The notes below the pieces were generated by a model. The model saw nothing but the letters and a program-made list of their open reading frames with translations. It was not told the DNA's origin and did not search any database. Below, in pieces: positions 1 through 12,595 of a stretch of DNA of 64,000 bases. The position numbers and the translations under genes are program-made. Position 1 is the first letter of the stretch. Each line of letters starts with the position of its first letter. This stretch comes from Mastigias papua (lineage: Eukaryota > Cnidaria > Scyphozoa > Rhizostomeae > Mastigiidae), in the NCBI GenBank assembly GCA_964019165.1, contig OZ025278.1, positions 11,585,962 to 11,649,961 of the forward strand. Reading direction: 5' to 3'.

Positions 1-726
1 ATTTTAAAAGAAGGAGTATGGAGTTTCTTCCGATGTCCTGGAGTGGGACTGGGGACTAAAATTTTTACATACATCTGAGCGGGGACGAAAATTCCATAAA
101 ATATATTGGCTATGATTTCAGATTTCAGACTTTCATTTCTACCAATAGCCTATGTACAATTTACATTGCATATGTAAAAAAAGCTATTGAAGAATAAATA
201 TAAAACGTAAGCATAACATGGTTAAAGCTGAAACTACTTATAACAATAACAAGAATAAGTACAATAGATGAATAATGATCAACTAAACGAACAAAAACTA
301 CTGTAGATCTACATATTCCATGGGTATAATAAATCAATGCATACATCTATCCAAATTTGCGATTTAATCTATCAAATTATTAAGGAGCACGTTGTTTCAT
401 GTTTTGTGAGTAACTATTTTTAGACACAGTTATAAGCTCAAATATATTCTGATTGCGTCATGCAGTATTGACAGCGTGTGACGTCTTAGTAGTAGTAGTA
501 TTTTGTCATTTTGTTGCAAAAAAATGAACTTTGCCGTCTCATCGAGGTTGCTAAGACATTTGTGTACTTTAACTATAATAATAATAATAACCTTGTTTAA
601 TGTTACTGTTACACTAGTGCTCATTACTGATACATACTAACATACAGCAAAGCAATAAAAATTGCGTTATGAAAACTACTGCTACTTGTTGCAGGCCATG
701 CAGGCACATTGGTTGTCTTCGAACCA

Positions 727-1760
727 TTAGTTCATGAGCACCTTGAATTGTCCTATTTTGTGTGACAGTTTTATTTCATCTGGGAGAGAGTTCCAAATCT
801 TAGGCACCAAGAACCTGAGGGATTTAATTCCATATCTAGTGCTTTTGACCTTAGGAATATAAAGAGTATTTCTCATGTGAATGTTAAGATGGGAAATTTC
901 GGGATAAAGTAGTCTTCCATGAAAACAGGGTTCAGATTGTGTAATGTTTTGAAAATTTCTAGGCCCAATTGTCTAATTGAATGAATGTGAACTGTTGGTA
1001 AGTTTCGCCTTGCTTAGCAGTTTTTTTTTATGCTTAGCAGTTCATCATAAGTTAAGGAATGATCTGACAGTGCTAGGCGTAAAGCTCTTTCATCACTCTT
1101 TTCCATTTTCTGCTGACTCCCATTGCCGCAAAATGGCCAAATGAGAGGACAGCAATTGAAATGACACAAGATAAATGAGTTTGTGATTATAAGTTCCCCC
1201 CTACTGTCCATGTATCTCGCCAACCTTTTAAAACAGTTGAGCTCTAATGGTGCCTTTTTTGTACAGATTTTCTGAATATGTGAATCAAACTTGAGTCGAT
1301 CACCGATTTGGACACCAAAAAAAGTTACTGTGCCTGTCACTTTAGTTTTGAGTTCATTGCATATTATGAATGGTTCAATATTGGCATACCTTTTGCTGAC
1401 TACCAAAGACTAGAATTTACTTGAGTTGGCTAACATGTAATTGTAATTGAACCATTCAATGCATTTGATAGTTTTTATTTGAACTAATCTAGTTAGCTCT
1501 TCAATGCTGCTAGCAGAAATTGTGATTGTGTTGTCATCTGCAAAGTTGCACAAAGACCCATTGCTATATATAAGGAGGATGTCATTTGCAAAAACATCGA
1601 AGAAACGTGGGCCAAAAATTGATCCTTGTGGTACTCCTTGGTTTAGGGAGCCCTATTTGCTTAAGTAGCCTCTAAACTTAACAGATTGCTTTCTGCCTGT
1701 GACATAGCTCTGCATTAATCTAAGGGAGCTACTACCTATACTATAGGCATGTAATTTTGC
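727..1760 (-). mobile_element. Decayed non-LTR retrotransposon, reverse transcriptase C-terminal part
   Basis: Read on the minus strand, 1690-1500 encodes the RT palm motifs GVPQGS and FADD (the catalytic YADD-type box). Positions 1406-1014 give the typical post-palm segment of jockey/CR1-like elements (VTFFGVQIGDRLKFDSHI, then FILCHFNCCPLIWPFCG, then ERALRLALSDHSLTYDELL). Positions 880-727 give the terminal block (LYIPKVKSTRYGIKSLRF, then WNSLPDEIKL) ending in a stop. The three blocks lie in different frames and are broken by stops, so the copy is dead. No endonuclease or 5' part is visible, consistent with 5' truncation. The family is recognised from motif order; the exact clade is not resolved. 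Confidence 0.9.
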
Positions 1761-3386
1761 AATTAATAAGCTTAATTTATATATTGATTAGCAGGCTATG
1801 CTTGGTTGCTTTCAAGGAGGGCGGTATTTGTTCACCGCTAGTTCATATCATACAAATATTATATCAACTGTGGCAGTTAATCTCTCCGGTTTAAAAGGAC
1901 CTGAGCATGAGAGGTATATTCAAAGGAAATATTGTATAAGTTACACTTCACAGGTCCGTTGGAGTTCCATACCCAAATATGAGCTGAAGACTTCCGTGAG
2001 TATCAAAGCATCTATGCTATTTTTAACACGAGGTTAAAATTGACGTCGTAATACACACCTATAGCTCAATATACTGTGCATTGTACGAAAATCTTTTATG
2101 TGAACGAGTTCTGGATACACTAAGAGAACCAGCTACCAAGCTTAGACCTGTCCCTGATCATTTGAAGTCAGATAATTCAACTTGTCATTTGACTCATTCT
2201 TAAAAAGTCACAGTCTGCTTCAGGTACATTGATGAGTGTCGTATATGGTGAGGTACATATCCCCATGCTCCCTGCTACTTTTTGCTTGTTCCCTTGTTCC
2301 TTTGAGAGATTGAAGGCACAAAAGTGAAAGTTTCCCATCACATGACAAGTTATATACCGTCTCCTTAAAGTGAACGCATTTACACAAGATCATGTAGCTA
2401 TAGCCAAGAGAAGGAGACAAACTTTGCTACAGGACGTTTTCTGGTTTGCCCCCAGGGAAATTTTTGGAATCATACCCTTTCAATATTAGAGAAACGTGCT
2501 GTTTAAAGCATAGAAATACACCCATCTTAGATAGAAAACGCTCAATGAACTTATTCATATGTTTGTGAGACAATTCATAAGCTTTTATGATATTTTAAGC
2601 AAATCTAGCTTAAAACAATATCAAAATATGGAGCGGATATTTGCCCACTAAAAGAACTCCGTATTTCCTCCACTGCATTGTAGCTTTTGAGAAGAAGTGA
2701 AGTAAGTTCAGAGCAAAATCGGAATCAACTTTGGGTATGATACAGTAGTGTACCGCAGCCCTCCTTAGGTTTAGTCAACATGAGAATATCCGGAGCGATT
2801 TTATCCCTATCTAGTAGCGACTGGTATCGATTGTTGATTTGGAAGCATAACTCCCAGAAAACCCTCCTTTACTTGCACCCAAGGTTTCTTTTAAAATGCT
2901 GTTCTACACAAAATTTGTAGTTCTAGAGAGAAAGACCTCTGCAAACAGGGTCTTTTTTAACGTACTAACTGGGGGCCTTAGACCCCAGTTCACTCAGTGA
3001 CCCCTCCAATCATAAGATCGATTCCCCCAGTAACTATACCACTCACACCCTTTGGTTGTACCTTTCCATACTACACAAGACCATCCATTAGCATTCGTGA
3101 AGAAGTTACTGCAGATTTACCTCTGTTGAATATTACACTTACTTCCTACTTCAAATCTACTAGTAACCGTGGACATGTCACCGTGAATGTCTTGCATTGC
3201 AAAACATTACCTATTCTATACCTAGTAACTTACTTTTAATCAGATTGACTTTGAAAAAGGTCGTCGCTTTTACACTTTGCATATTGCTGCTAATTTACAA
3301 TGTGTGCTCATACTATACCAGTGACCTGCCGAGTACAGCACCATACTTACTGATTCCGATTCTATCACAAGTACTGCAGTCACTTT
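1761..3386. other. Intergenic stretch, no gene seen
   Basis: Only short ORFs without recognisable domains or splice context occur here. I see no RNA gene and no clear repeat. Confidence 0.5.
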
Positions 3387-3712
3387 GGGGCCGTCCAGAA
3401 AGTACGTACGATTTGAGAGTCGGTGGATGGGTAAGGCTAAAAGTGTACCCTCGCGTACAGGGTGGGTCTGTTGGCAAAGTTCAAGGCGTACGTACGATGC
3501 AATCACTTTAAAAAGAGAGAACTTGATGCATGTTTTCCTTATTTTTTAAAAACTTCTTGCTAAAAATGGGCAACATTTCTCAAGATATCAAACAAACCTT
3601 CGTACGTTTGTACAGAGGTAGGTGGGTGGGTTAAGTCAAAAGCGTACTCGATCGAACAGGGTTGATGGGTTGGTCTTGATGATTTTGAGCGTACGTACTT
3701 TATGGATGACCC
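3387..3712. mobile_element. MITE with TACGTAC-type terminal inverted repeats, copy 1
   Basis: The left end reads GGGCCGTCCAGAAAGTACG and the right end, reverse-complemented, reads GGGTCATCCATAAAGTACG, giving imperfect terminal inverted repeats of about 22 bp. Just inside each end is a related module of about 80 bp (GGTGGGTGGGT, then GTCAAAAGCGTAC, then an A/G-rich part, then GCGTACGTAC) in direct orientation. No coding capacity is seen. Copy 2 is at 15644-16400 and a half copy at 42884-42946. Confidence 0.75.
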
Positions 3713-4129
3713 TTTTCCTTTCCAACCGAGTCAATCAAGGGCTTCGATCTTACAGTCGTCGTCGTCGTCGTCGATGTGTGCCGTGTCAGATTCTGACATT
3801 GGTTGTCACTCTATGAGCTGTAATATGAAGTTTATTGGAGCAATTTCTTGATGACAAACAATGGTTATTACGGAAAATAACTTAGGTATCATTCATTCGT
3901 TATGTAATCCCTCTAAAGGGTAGGGAGGTACCTTGATCTTTAACGCTATTGTAGTCATATGTAAGGCTCGTGTAGATAATGTTCTTATACTAACAACTGT
4001 GAAAGTGTGTAACGACCACACCCCGAAGAGTGTCTATGTTGCATGATAGCATAATCACTCCAGACGGATACTTGGTTTGTTTTCTAAAGAAAACTAGAAC
4101 AAAATCTAAGCCTTGATGAAGCTTCAGGC

Positions 4130-4215
4130 TTGCATTATTCTTAAATTATTCTTAAATTTCAGGGATTTTGAGCCTTGATTTTCTTATAGACTATATTCTT
4201 ATAAAAAAGTGTGTA
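4130..4215. mobile_element. Right-end fragment of family C MITE (AAGAATA word)
   Basis: ATTCTTAAATT occurs twice, then the terminus ATTCTTATAAAAAAGTGTG followed by TA. The last 70 bp are nearly the same as 54224-54289. The left boundary is unclear. Confidence 0.65.
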
Positions 4216-4352
4216 GTCCACAGCACGTTGAAATTTTTAAGGAGCATATGGTCTAGATTAATAATTTTTGAAAATTAAGAAACTAATGAAATATTTCGTT
4301 GCTTTCAAATATAATGATGATCATATGCAGATCTGCAATTTTAATCAGAATT

Positions 4353-4640
4353 TTTTAGGGAAAATTTTAGAACTGCACATTTTTCTCTTGGCTATTATAC
4401 TGAGGAACAGCATTTGATTCATACAAGCATGAACAACATGCACCTGGCGAACAAGCATTGGAGGTATGCATGGTTTGTTGCCATACTTGTTGGAAATGAC
4501 AATGTGTAGGCAACTCTCTATTTAAAAATAAAATCTCTCTAAATAGATATACAATGCAAACTGCATACATCTCCATCTAAAACTGCACACAGAGTTTTTA
4601 GAATTGCACATTTTGTGTAGAACTGTACGTTTAAAGGGCC
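4353..4640. repeat. Possible dispersed repeat with AACTGCACATTT words
   Basis: GAACTGCACATTTT, AAAACTGCACA and GAATTGCACATTTTGTGTAG recur inside the segment. Its end resembles 43325-43390, including TTTTGTGTAGAA followed by TGTAC. Boundaries are uncertain. Confidence 0.4.
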
Positions 4641-6013
4641 CCTACTTTTAATGATACAAAAATGCACTAACCAGTTTTTCACATCTGCCCAAGACAAATA
4701 ACACTTTTCTTCTTTTGAGGACAAGGGTAGAGATTTTATCCCCAGGAGTCCTCCAATAGCCTGCACCTCTGAAGATGAAGATGGAAGTGACATCTGCTCA
4801 TGCGAAGGTATTCCGTCAGTCTTGCTTTGCTTGATGAGCATTGCTGTAGTTACAGCTTTGATATTCTGACTGGGTCTTTTCCATATTTCCAGCAACTGTT
4901 GAGGGGTGTACCCCTCCCCCTTAAATTTCCATGCTTTTTGAAATGTGTCTGTTATGTTGATAGTTTGCTCAAAATCATTTTAATATTTCATTCCACAGCT
5001 TGTATAAAAAATTAGTTGCAAATTCAGCACAATTCAGAGAAACAATTTATTAGATTAGTGCGAAATGAACAGCATCAAATGTTACGCGAGTCTAACAGGT
5101 ATTGCTTTAACAACTTTCCCTATAGAGAATCCTGTTCTTGAGCCCCCCTCCCCCCACGTTAAAAGTTTAGTGCCATAGACATTGTTATGTGTCACAGGCA
5201 AGGCACTGTGGACAATGTAAGTTTGAGTGGAAACCCACCTGACAAACGCATGCTACAAGGATTCTAAGTATTTTGGGCATAGTTGGCTTCGCAACTCCTG
5301 ATTGCTTACAGTGACAAAATTATGGAAATTGAAAACTTTAATGGCTTAAATTATTATTAAATAATTATTAAATTAAATTTTTAATTCGCCGAAATGCTAG
5401 GAAGAAGTCTTCAGTTCAACAAGGGTACGGCAAAACTTATCGTTTACTAGACACAGGATAAGTTTATTATTTGTTGAAGGGTCATCTTCCCTGGATAAAT
5501 GAAAATAATTGAGGTCAAATGGGGAAGAAAAGCTAAGAGTAAAACTGTTTACGAAGAGCTATTTTCAGACTAGGCATCCACATTTCCAATAAGTATCGAT
5601 ATTAAGCAGTAGTTAATATCTGGTATATTTTAAAGCTACATATTTCTTACGCTTTATCATTATTTCTCCAATGCATTTCCTTGAAACAGTAAGCTACTGG
5701 TTAGAAAAAGGGACAGGACAATCGTATTGAGACAGGAGGGGATAGCAGGGTCTTAAGTACTGCTGGCTTAAAGGCTATCAAAGGTGGCCTGGTTCCAGGC
5801 AAAAGTGATGAAGCTAGTTCTATGTAGTAAGCCATGTGACCAGATGATATTCCTTAACCGTAGTTACATATCTCCGGAATTACTTATCGTGTATCCGAGG
5901 TCAACCACTAATTGCGCCCTCTAAATACGTTGTACATAATAAAGCTTCTATGGGTTTTGCCTTCACTTCTAACTGACAAAGGATTTGTAGCCTGATTTCA
6001 GCATAAAACCAAG

Positions 6014-6478
6014 TACACGCTTTTCTTTTTATAAGGAACCTAGCTAAAGGCCTAGTTCTAAAAGTTCCTTATTTTCGGACCTCTTTTTATCAAATTCTAG
6101 TACTAAAAGTTCCTTAATAGTTCCTTAATTTTCACTGCACATAGAATGCCACAAAAATAGCACAGACACTAGAAAAGCATTGAAATTCTGAATTTTACCT
6201 TTACTTATGGCTAGAACTCAAGCTCAAAAGTACAAATGCGACAGGAAATAAGCTTTATATATGCAAAAGCATAATTTCAATCAAGAAGTATTATGTCTAT
6301 TCCATTCATATCATCCAATGTAATGTAATCTTCACTTGCATCTGAGTGCAGCACTCGGAATTTGAAAATGAAAAGTTCCTTAGGGATTTTTCCTTTAGTA
6401 GTATAAGTTCTTTAAATATTTCGGCCTTCCACATGTAGGTTCCTTATAAAGTGGTTCCTCATAAAAAAAAAGCGTGTA
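6014..6478. mobile_element. Family A word MITE (AAGGAAC/GTTCCTT), copy 1
   Basis: A 465-bp non-coding element bounded by TACACGCTTTT and AAAAAGCGTGTA, consistent with a TA target site and CACGC-type inverted termini. AGGAACC sits near the left end. The complementary word AGTTCCTTA or a close variant recurs at about 6064, 6108, 6120, 6372, 6405, 6439 and 6453. It is almost identical to 52366-52833 in a PASK intron, so both copies are probably young. Confidence 0.85.
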
Positions 6479-9400
6479 CGTCAACACTGTGGGTTGGTGC
6501 TGGGGGCTTCAACCCCCACGTTTGCCAGCGAGTGATTTTTCTAGCTTTTTTCGAGCATATTGTTTGTAGCCCCCACTTATTATATGAACCCCATCAACTT
6601 TTTATTTGGCGGTGCCCTTCCTGATAACAGATTGACAGTTAATTTCATTTGCATGAACTATTGTCTACACGTTTTGCTTTTATAAATATGTTTTCTGTGG
6701 TAACACTACAATGCAGAAACTTTCTTAGCCTTTTCACGATTTTGGTACTAAGCCTTCCCCGAGGCCTTGTCAGCAAGAATGTTTAGAGGTTCTGCATCAC
6801 ATTGTTAGACAGGCAAGCACTTCACGAATATAATACATAAATTAGTAGGTGCAATCTACGCAACTTAATATAAGAGATTATGGACTTGCATGAGAATTGA
6901 AACTTTAAATCTGTATTAACTTACTAATTTTCTTAGATCTCAAAAATCCGGTCTTGAACATTCTCAACTTCTTTGAGCAGTTGATCACTACTCTATTGTA
7001 AACACTTTGTTATAAACAAGACATATAATGATTGCACCTGATTGTTACATTCAACAGAAGTCTATATTGTTGACAACGTTATCTAATGCTAATAGATATT
7101 TGGATACCTTTAACAACATTTCTATCCTTTCACTTTTCAATTCCAAAACAGCTTACGTGTTTAACCGTAATTTCTCTATTATCTCCTTCTCTCTTTTTCT
7201 ATATATTTATTGATCTTTCGTGCAATCATATCTCTCATCCTGCTTATCGATTTATTAATTTATTAATTCATTCATTCAGTCAATCATTCATTCATCCATT
7301 CATTCATTCATTCATTCATTCATTCATTCATTCATTCATTTACTCATCCAGTTTTTTCATTTATTTACATCTTTCTAAATAAATAGCCGGAAAACTCACA
7401 TGAGAGTTCAGAGGTCATGGGGATTACTGTGAAACTGGGGTGAATGGGACTTCCCTGCAAGTTTTCCTTCACGTATTACTGATCAATACTGTCCCCTTCA
7501 AATATTGTACATTGGGTTGCGTTCAGCACCCACTCCCAAAATTGGCTGCTCGTAGAACCAATCGATGACCGTGGGAAGAGGGCAGGGAGTGCCAAACAAC
7601 TCCTTAAGATTGTACTTGGAGGTGTTCTTACTATTCATTATATTAAGCAATCTTGGTAACATAGATCATATGCCTCATTACTACATGGTGAATTTAGTAT
7701 AAAACACTCTTAAATCGCCTTTGAGATATTCACTTCTGGCCATTGGTGGACACTAGTGGAAAGAGGGGTGGTCACTTCCCACTTATTTCAAAGAAAATGA
7801 CATTTCTAGGTTGTAGTTGCTAAACTATCATTCTAGGTGATTCGTCCAAACTCCCATAGTCTGGATGCTCCCTTACGACAAACAACAAGCAGACATGGTG
7901 CCACCAAATAAAAGAGGTTTGCTACAACGTCAATAAATTGCTTGATAAAAGCTAGGAAAATCGCTTGCTGGAAAAGTTGGGGGCTGAAGTGCCCGCCCCG
8001 CAGTGACGCTTTTCTCGGCCAAGTGCCCTTCATTACATCTGGCGCAACTTTTACGTAAGATCCATGCCCTTTCAGTCCAGTTTAGTTGTCAATGGGGTCT
8101 GGCCACATCCTATAAAACAGTTAATATTTCAAATTAGCACAGTACATAATGGCCCTGTGACCGCTTCAGTTTTCTTTCGTGACATGAATTGCAACTGGCC
8201 CATAGTGTCATACATGGCTTTATTCAAATCGGAGCCACAGTGGAGACTTGAACCTTGTCAAATTAGTGCACTTGCAAACAACTTGCCTTTCGGATAATTT
8301 TAATGTTACTGTACTCTCACCACCTGCAAAATTGATAACTACAGTACTGAAAGGACGCGTGACCCTTGAAGGCACCATTACTGCCAGGTCATAAATATTG
8401 CCCTAGTTGTGGTGAATATTGCCCATGCACAGAATAAGACCATGCATCTCGACAGTTATTTGTGATTATTTAGTGCTGGGTGACGCAATAGGTCAACTTT
8501 GGGGTCCCTGATTGTGGCGCTTGAAGTTGACTCTCCAGTGGAATGTGATATCATGTCAGCTCCTGCCCGACCCAAATCAATTAAGTACATTCAGTCAATC
8601 CCTAAAATCCATATATAACGTATATTCATACATATACATAGATGCAAACATATACATACAAATAAATGCATGTAGATACATGCATACAAATACATACAAA
8701 GAACATGATACATACAAATAAATATATAAAATATATATTGCATATAGTTGTATTTGTATGTTTACAGTTGTGGCCTAAGAAATCAGATGAATTTGCGAAA
8801 ATCACAGCTTTCGACCAAAGCACGAAGTTCCCAGCTACCGATAAACCAATTGTATTGCTTTTAGAAGTCAAATATATAACTAACCTTTAAAAATGTATAA
8901 TGAAAATACAAGTTAGCAAACTTATAAGATTTTGCGACAATCTTAACGACTGACAATATGACATATCATGCAATGTTTCTAGGCATTGCGCACAATAGTC
9001 TTCAAGATAGAATCGTCGTTGAATAAGTGATGAGTCCTAACTAAAAGTTCATACCTTTTTGGTTGTGTGTTCTAAATTTTTGTAAGTACTCGATAGTAGT
9101 TGATACATACTCAGAACTCACAAGTAACCAATAAACTCCTGCAAAGGAGGAGTACCAAATCTCCATTATGCATCATGGTCACACGATCGTACCGCAGAAT
9201 AGTTCTGTGATCGTACTTTCGTGGTTGCATTCATTTTACTAACATCTTCATACTATGCAGCATGCCCCCCTGGGCCCTGAAATACCAACATTGGAAAGCA
9301 CTAGTAAAGAGCCTGCTTGCTAACGTATTGCTCGGGGGCATATATTGTTTGAAGATGTATATCAGGGCCTTGGAAATCAATCCACCATCAATGCACGACA

Positions 9401-9700
9401 TTCGAATGTCCCCCCAATCCAAATGGTAATATTTCTTTCTCTGGAGAGTTAGCTATCTCTCACTCACCATGTCACACAGACAAAACTGAGTAAAACCTCT
9501 GCAGATAATATATATTTCATTCAAAGTAGGACTAAATGACAAACAGGTAGTAAATTATAGCCAGTACAAAGCGCATTTACAATAGTTTATACTGTAAAAC
9601 AGTGGTTTAATGTATCGTGTCCCTGTCATCTTATGCTAGATTTATAGCTTTCCTTTACAGTGCGGCTGCACTTTTGTACTCATGTCATGTGAGGGATCTG
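6479..9700. other. Intergenic stretch, no gene seen
   Basis: Apart from the CATT microsatellite at 7258-7350 and a TACATA-rich patch at 8610-8740, I see only short unsupported ORFs. Confidence 0.5.
7258..7350. repeat. (CATT)n microsatellite
   Basis: Imperfect then perfect tandem CATT units. The apparent peptide of repeated IHSFIHSF is an artefact of the repeat. Confidence 0.95.
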
Positions 9701-9739
9701 CGTATTTGCTTTAAGGCCTCGAGTTTAGTCAAATAAGCC

Positions 9740-9861
9740 TATGTTTGGTCGGTTGTTCGTCAGTCGAGGGCGAGGCCGCACCGTTGTTTGCGCGAATTAG
9801 GCAACGCCAGAAGACCCGCTAAAAATACCGATTGCGCTTTCAAACTGTCCTGCGGACAGAG
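9740..9861 (+). promoter_or_regulatory. Candidate promoter / 5' non-coding exon of the DUF1295 gene
   Basis: A locally CpG-rich patch (GTCGAGGGCGAGGCCGCACC) in AT-rich surroundings, followed at 9861 by the donor-like GACAGA|GTAAGT. The next good acceptor on this strand is AATTCTAG at about 12546, just before the DUF1295 start codon. The pairing is inference. Confidence 0.35.
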
Positions 9862-12070
9862 TAAGTAGGATTTGTGGCAATCAGAGGATATTTGGTTGGA
9901 GGACTGTCAACGAAGTCTGGGAGGCCCTTTTGTTACTGAACAGGAAAGGAAGAAGACATTTGGCTTGGAAGACGACGACATACAAGCAGCTGAAAGCATT
10001 CAGTTATTTTTGTATACGTTCAAGTTTGCTGGGACGGCGCGTCGTCTACGGTAGGTATACCTACAGAATTTAATTTTTTATGTCTTAGATCAGTACGTTT
10101 GGAATGATATGAAACAGATCTTTCGAAATATACTGACTGAAAGGAGTTCAAGCTACCTGCGCAACCGAACGATTCTGTCCCGTCAAAGCAACGTATGTGA
10201 ACAGCGTTAGATTTATCAAAAAAGGACTTATAGTAATCAGTTCGCATGTTCTCAGGCTAAGCAGAATAGCACCAATAATAAAGCAACTGCTTATTTCCCT
10301 ACACTAAAACCCCTTGCTTCGTTTGCCCCAAATTTAGGTCGGGCAGAACTTGGCGAAGATGAAATGACTGCGGTGAGAATCGGTAAACAGCGCAAAGCCA
10401 AGCTAGATGACTTGAAAGTTGTGAGACTTCTACCATCGTACATAATGGATCTGAAAGTCGTTTTCTTGTTACTTTTAATTCCTGCAAACGCTTTCCTGAA
10501 AGTCTTCACAAGATAAACATAAATTGGTACGAGTCAACTCGCCATGTACAGCCATCAAACGTGCATAAACTTCCAACAGGACTTGATGTTTCACCTACCA
10601 TCTTGCTAGCAACAAATAACTTGTATATAACTTAAACAGCTATGACTTATCTATGCTTACCTGATTGCCAACAGCTTCGTCTCCATCTGCAGATGACTGC
10701 ATGAAGTAAACCAATTAGATTTTGGGGCGAATCTTTTCGGATTTTGACTCACGTTGCAATCAATGTGGACTGCTGTTCTTTGGCTAGCAGCAGAGCTTGG
10801 TAAACATGCAACCCCAACACGAACACTTTGAGATTTAATGGAGAGAGTATTCAGTATGCCTACGATTTATTAGCTCGTTCTTTAGAGCATATTTTGAAAT
10901 TTTAGTGTTTTGGGGGACCAAAGGAGTGTCACCTTGGTCAACCTTATCAACTTGTCTCCTACTCTGAATTTGTTTTACTTCGCAAATAACCTTCACACTG
11001 CCCTGTGCGTACATTTTGTAGGAAGTATGTGCACCAGGGAGATCTTGAAAGTATCTTGATGCGTGAGAGAGCGACAGTGTTCAAAATACCGTTTATGGAA
11101 ACATTGGCTGATCTATCATTGTCTCACCATGCTGTTACCACTAACGATCATAGGCTGAACAAACCTGAATTTTTTGATGTTTTAAAAATCGCTGGATTTT
11201 GCTGTTTCATAGGTAGAGTTCCTGGCCCCGTTGCTTCATGATTGTGATTCGTAGTAAAGCTGTATTGCCACAAAGACAGTCACCAACATCTGAAATAACA
11301 CTGTGATGTTGCGGCGTACTGCTTTTCCATCGAGTTGTTCCATGATCTTCCCCCGTCGTAGCTAAGAATCACACAGGTACAAAATACACAATGATGCATT
11401 GAAAGGGGGTCCCACAGGTGCATGCGACTTAAGAGGGCGCGACGCCATTTTTGGCGATTTCTCTGACAGTAGTCCGGCATACGAAATTATCACAGACCCT
11501 TCTCCTGTACATACAAGCCATTAACTACATAAATATACGTCGGCAGTTTATGCTACCCCCGTTGGCTATACGCAGGGAGATAATACAGCTTACCTCTGCT
11601 TTTCAATCGGTCCTTTTCCATTCAAATCCATCAGGTATATATCTGCATTAAAATCAATGATACTAGTTATACCAGGTTGACGTCTCCAGTATCCAAGCAG
11701 GCCATCTGGTTTGCTGCCCGTTCGTTTGAAAGCAAGGGAATGCTTCATTTATTGAAATTGATAAAACAGATAGCTAAGACAGCGCAACTAATCACGGCTT
11801 CTTCATTAACGACATGGGCATTTCATATTACTTTTGTGTTCATTTTCAAAGCTTGATAGTTCTTACAACTATTAATAACATATTATCACGAGATATAAAT
11901 AGTTCAAACCTTTTAATTACTTAGCGGTGGCGACAGAAGTTTTATTGGGAGAAAAGGAAGCCCATTTGTGCTTCTTTATTTGCATGATTTATCTCTCAAT
12001 TAGCATTCACGTGACCATAAAGTAAGGGGAGACAGTAGAAAATAATGAATAAAGTATAGAAACCCCGTTG
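9862..12070. other. Intergenic or 5' intron of the DUF1295 gene
   Basis: No recognisable coding sequence. A 60-codon ORF at 9872-10054 and a 78-codon ORF at 11005-11241 match no family I know. Confidence 0.4.
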
Positions 12071-12367
12071 CAGTGGTGTAGCCGACATAGATTGGGCTAG
12101 AGCAACTCCTAAGGGCCCCGAAGCCTTTGAGGCCCCAAAGAGGCCCTTCAGAAGTTTTCAAGGGAGAGGTTTTTGCATGTATTGATGTAAAAAGACATTT
12201 TATAATCCGATATCTCCTAGATAACAGACTAATTGTTGCTTCTTTTCTCCCGTGTTGATTGAAGTTCCTTCTCGCTATTTTATCTAGACTTAGGAAAAAG
12301 TTATATGCGTGAAAAACCCCAAAGCATAAGAGTCCTAAGGGCCCTAGACCATTCTGCTACGTTACTC
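12071..12367. mobile_element. hAT-like MITE with 8-bp target-site duplication
   Basis: The left terminus CAGTGGTGTAGCCG pairs with the right terminus (reverse complement GAGTAACGTAGCAG) with five mismatches. The flanks are CCCCGTTG (12063-12070) and CCACGTTG (12368-12375), an 8-bp duplication with one mismatch. Subterminal AAGGGCCC boxes occur near both ends. The 297-bp element has no ORF. CAGTGG termini with 8-bp duplications are typical of hAT transposons. Confidence 0.8.
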
Positions 12368-12595
12368 CCACGTTGCATTAAAAAATGACAAAAAACTCAA
12401 AATTGAGCGTATAGAGTGAATGTTACAGCGATTCTAGCCATTTGTTTTGATGCATTTAACTCCTTTAAAAATCAGACATATCACAACATTTTTCCATTGC
12501 TTTTTATGTGTCCATTTGAGGTAACGAGAAACTCTTTTCAATTCTAGAGCTGTCTACATCATTGTCGTCAATTCATTTGAAGGAATACCGCAGAG

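Larger units (their letters stand above)
3713..6013. other. Intergenic stretch with decayed repeats
   Basis: A short CGT microsatellite lies at about 3757-3772. A right-end fragment of a family C word MITE lies at about 4130-4215. A possible dispersed repeat at 4353-4640 reappears near 43170-43390. No gene is visible. Confidence 0.5.

Noticed and set aside
4539..4895. 118-codon minus-strand ORF
   Set aside because: No domain, overlaps a possible dispersed repeat and an ORF on the other strand.
9872..10054. 60-codon ORF with charged sequence, followed by a donor-like CG|GTAGGT
   Set aside because: No domain recognised and no partner exon in phase; kept only as part of the upstream region note.
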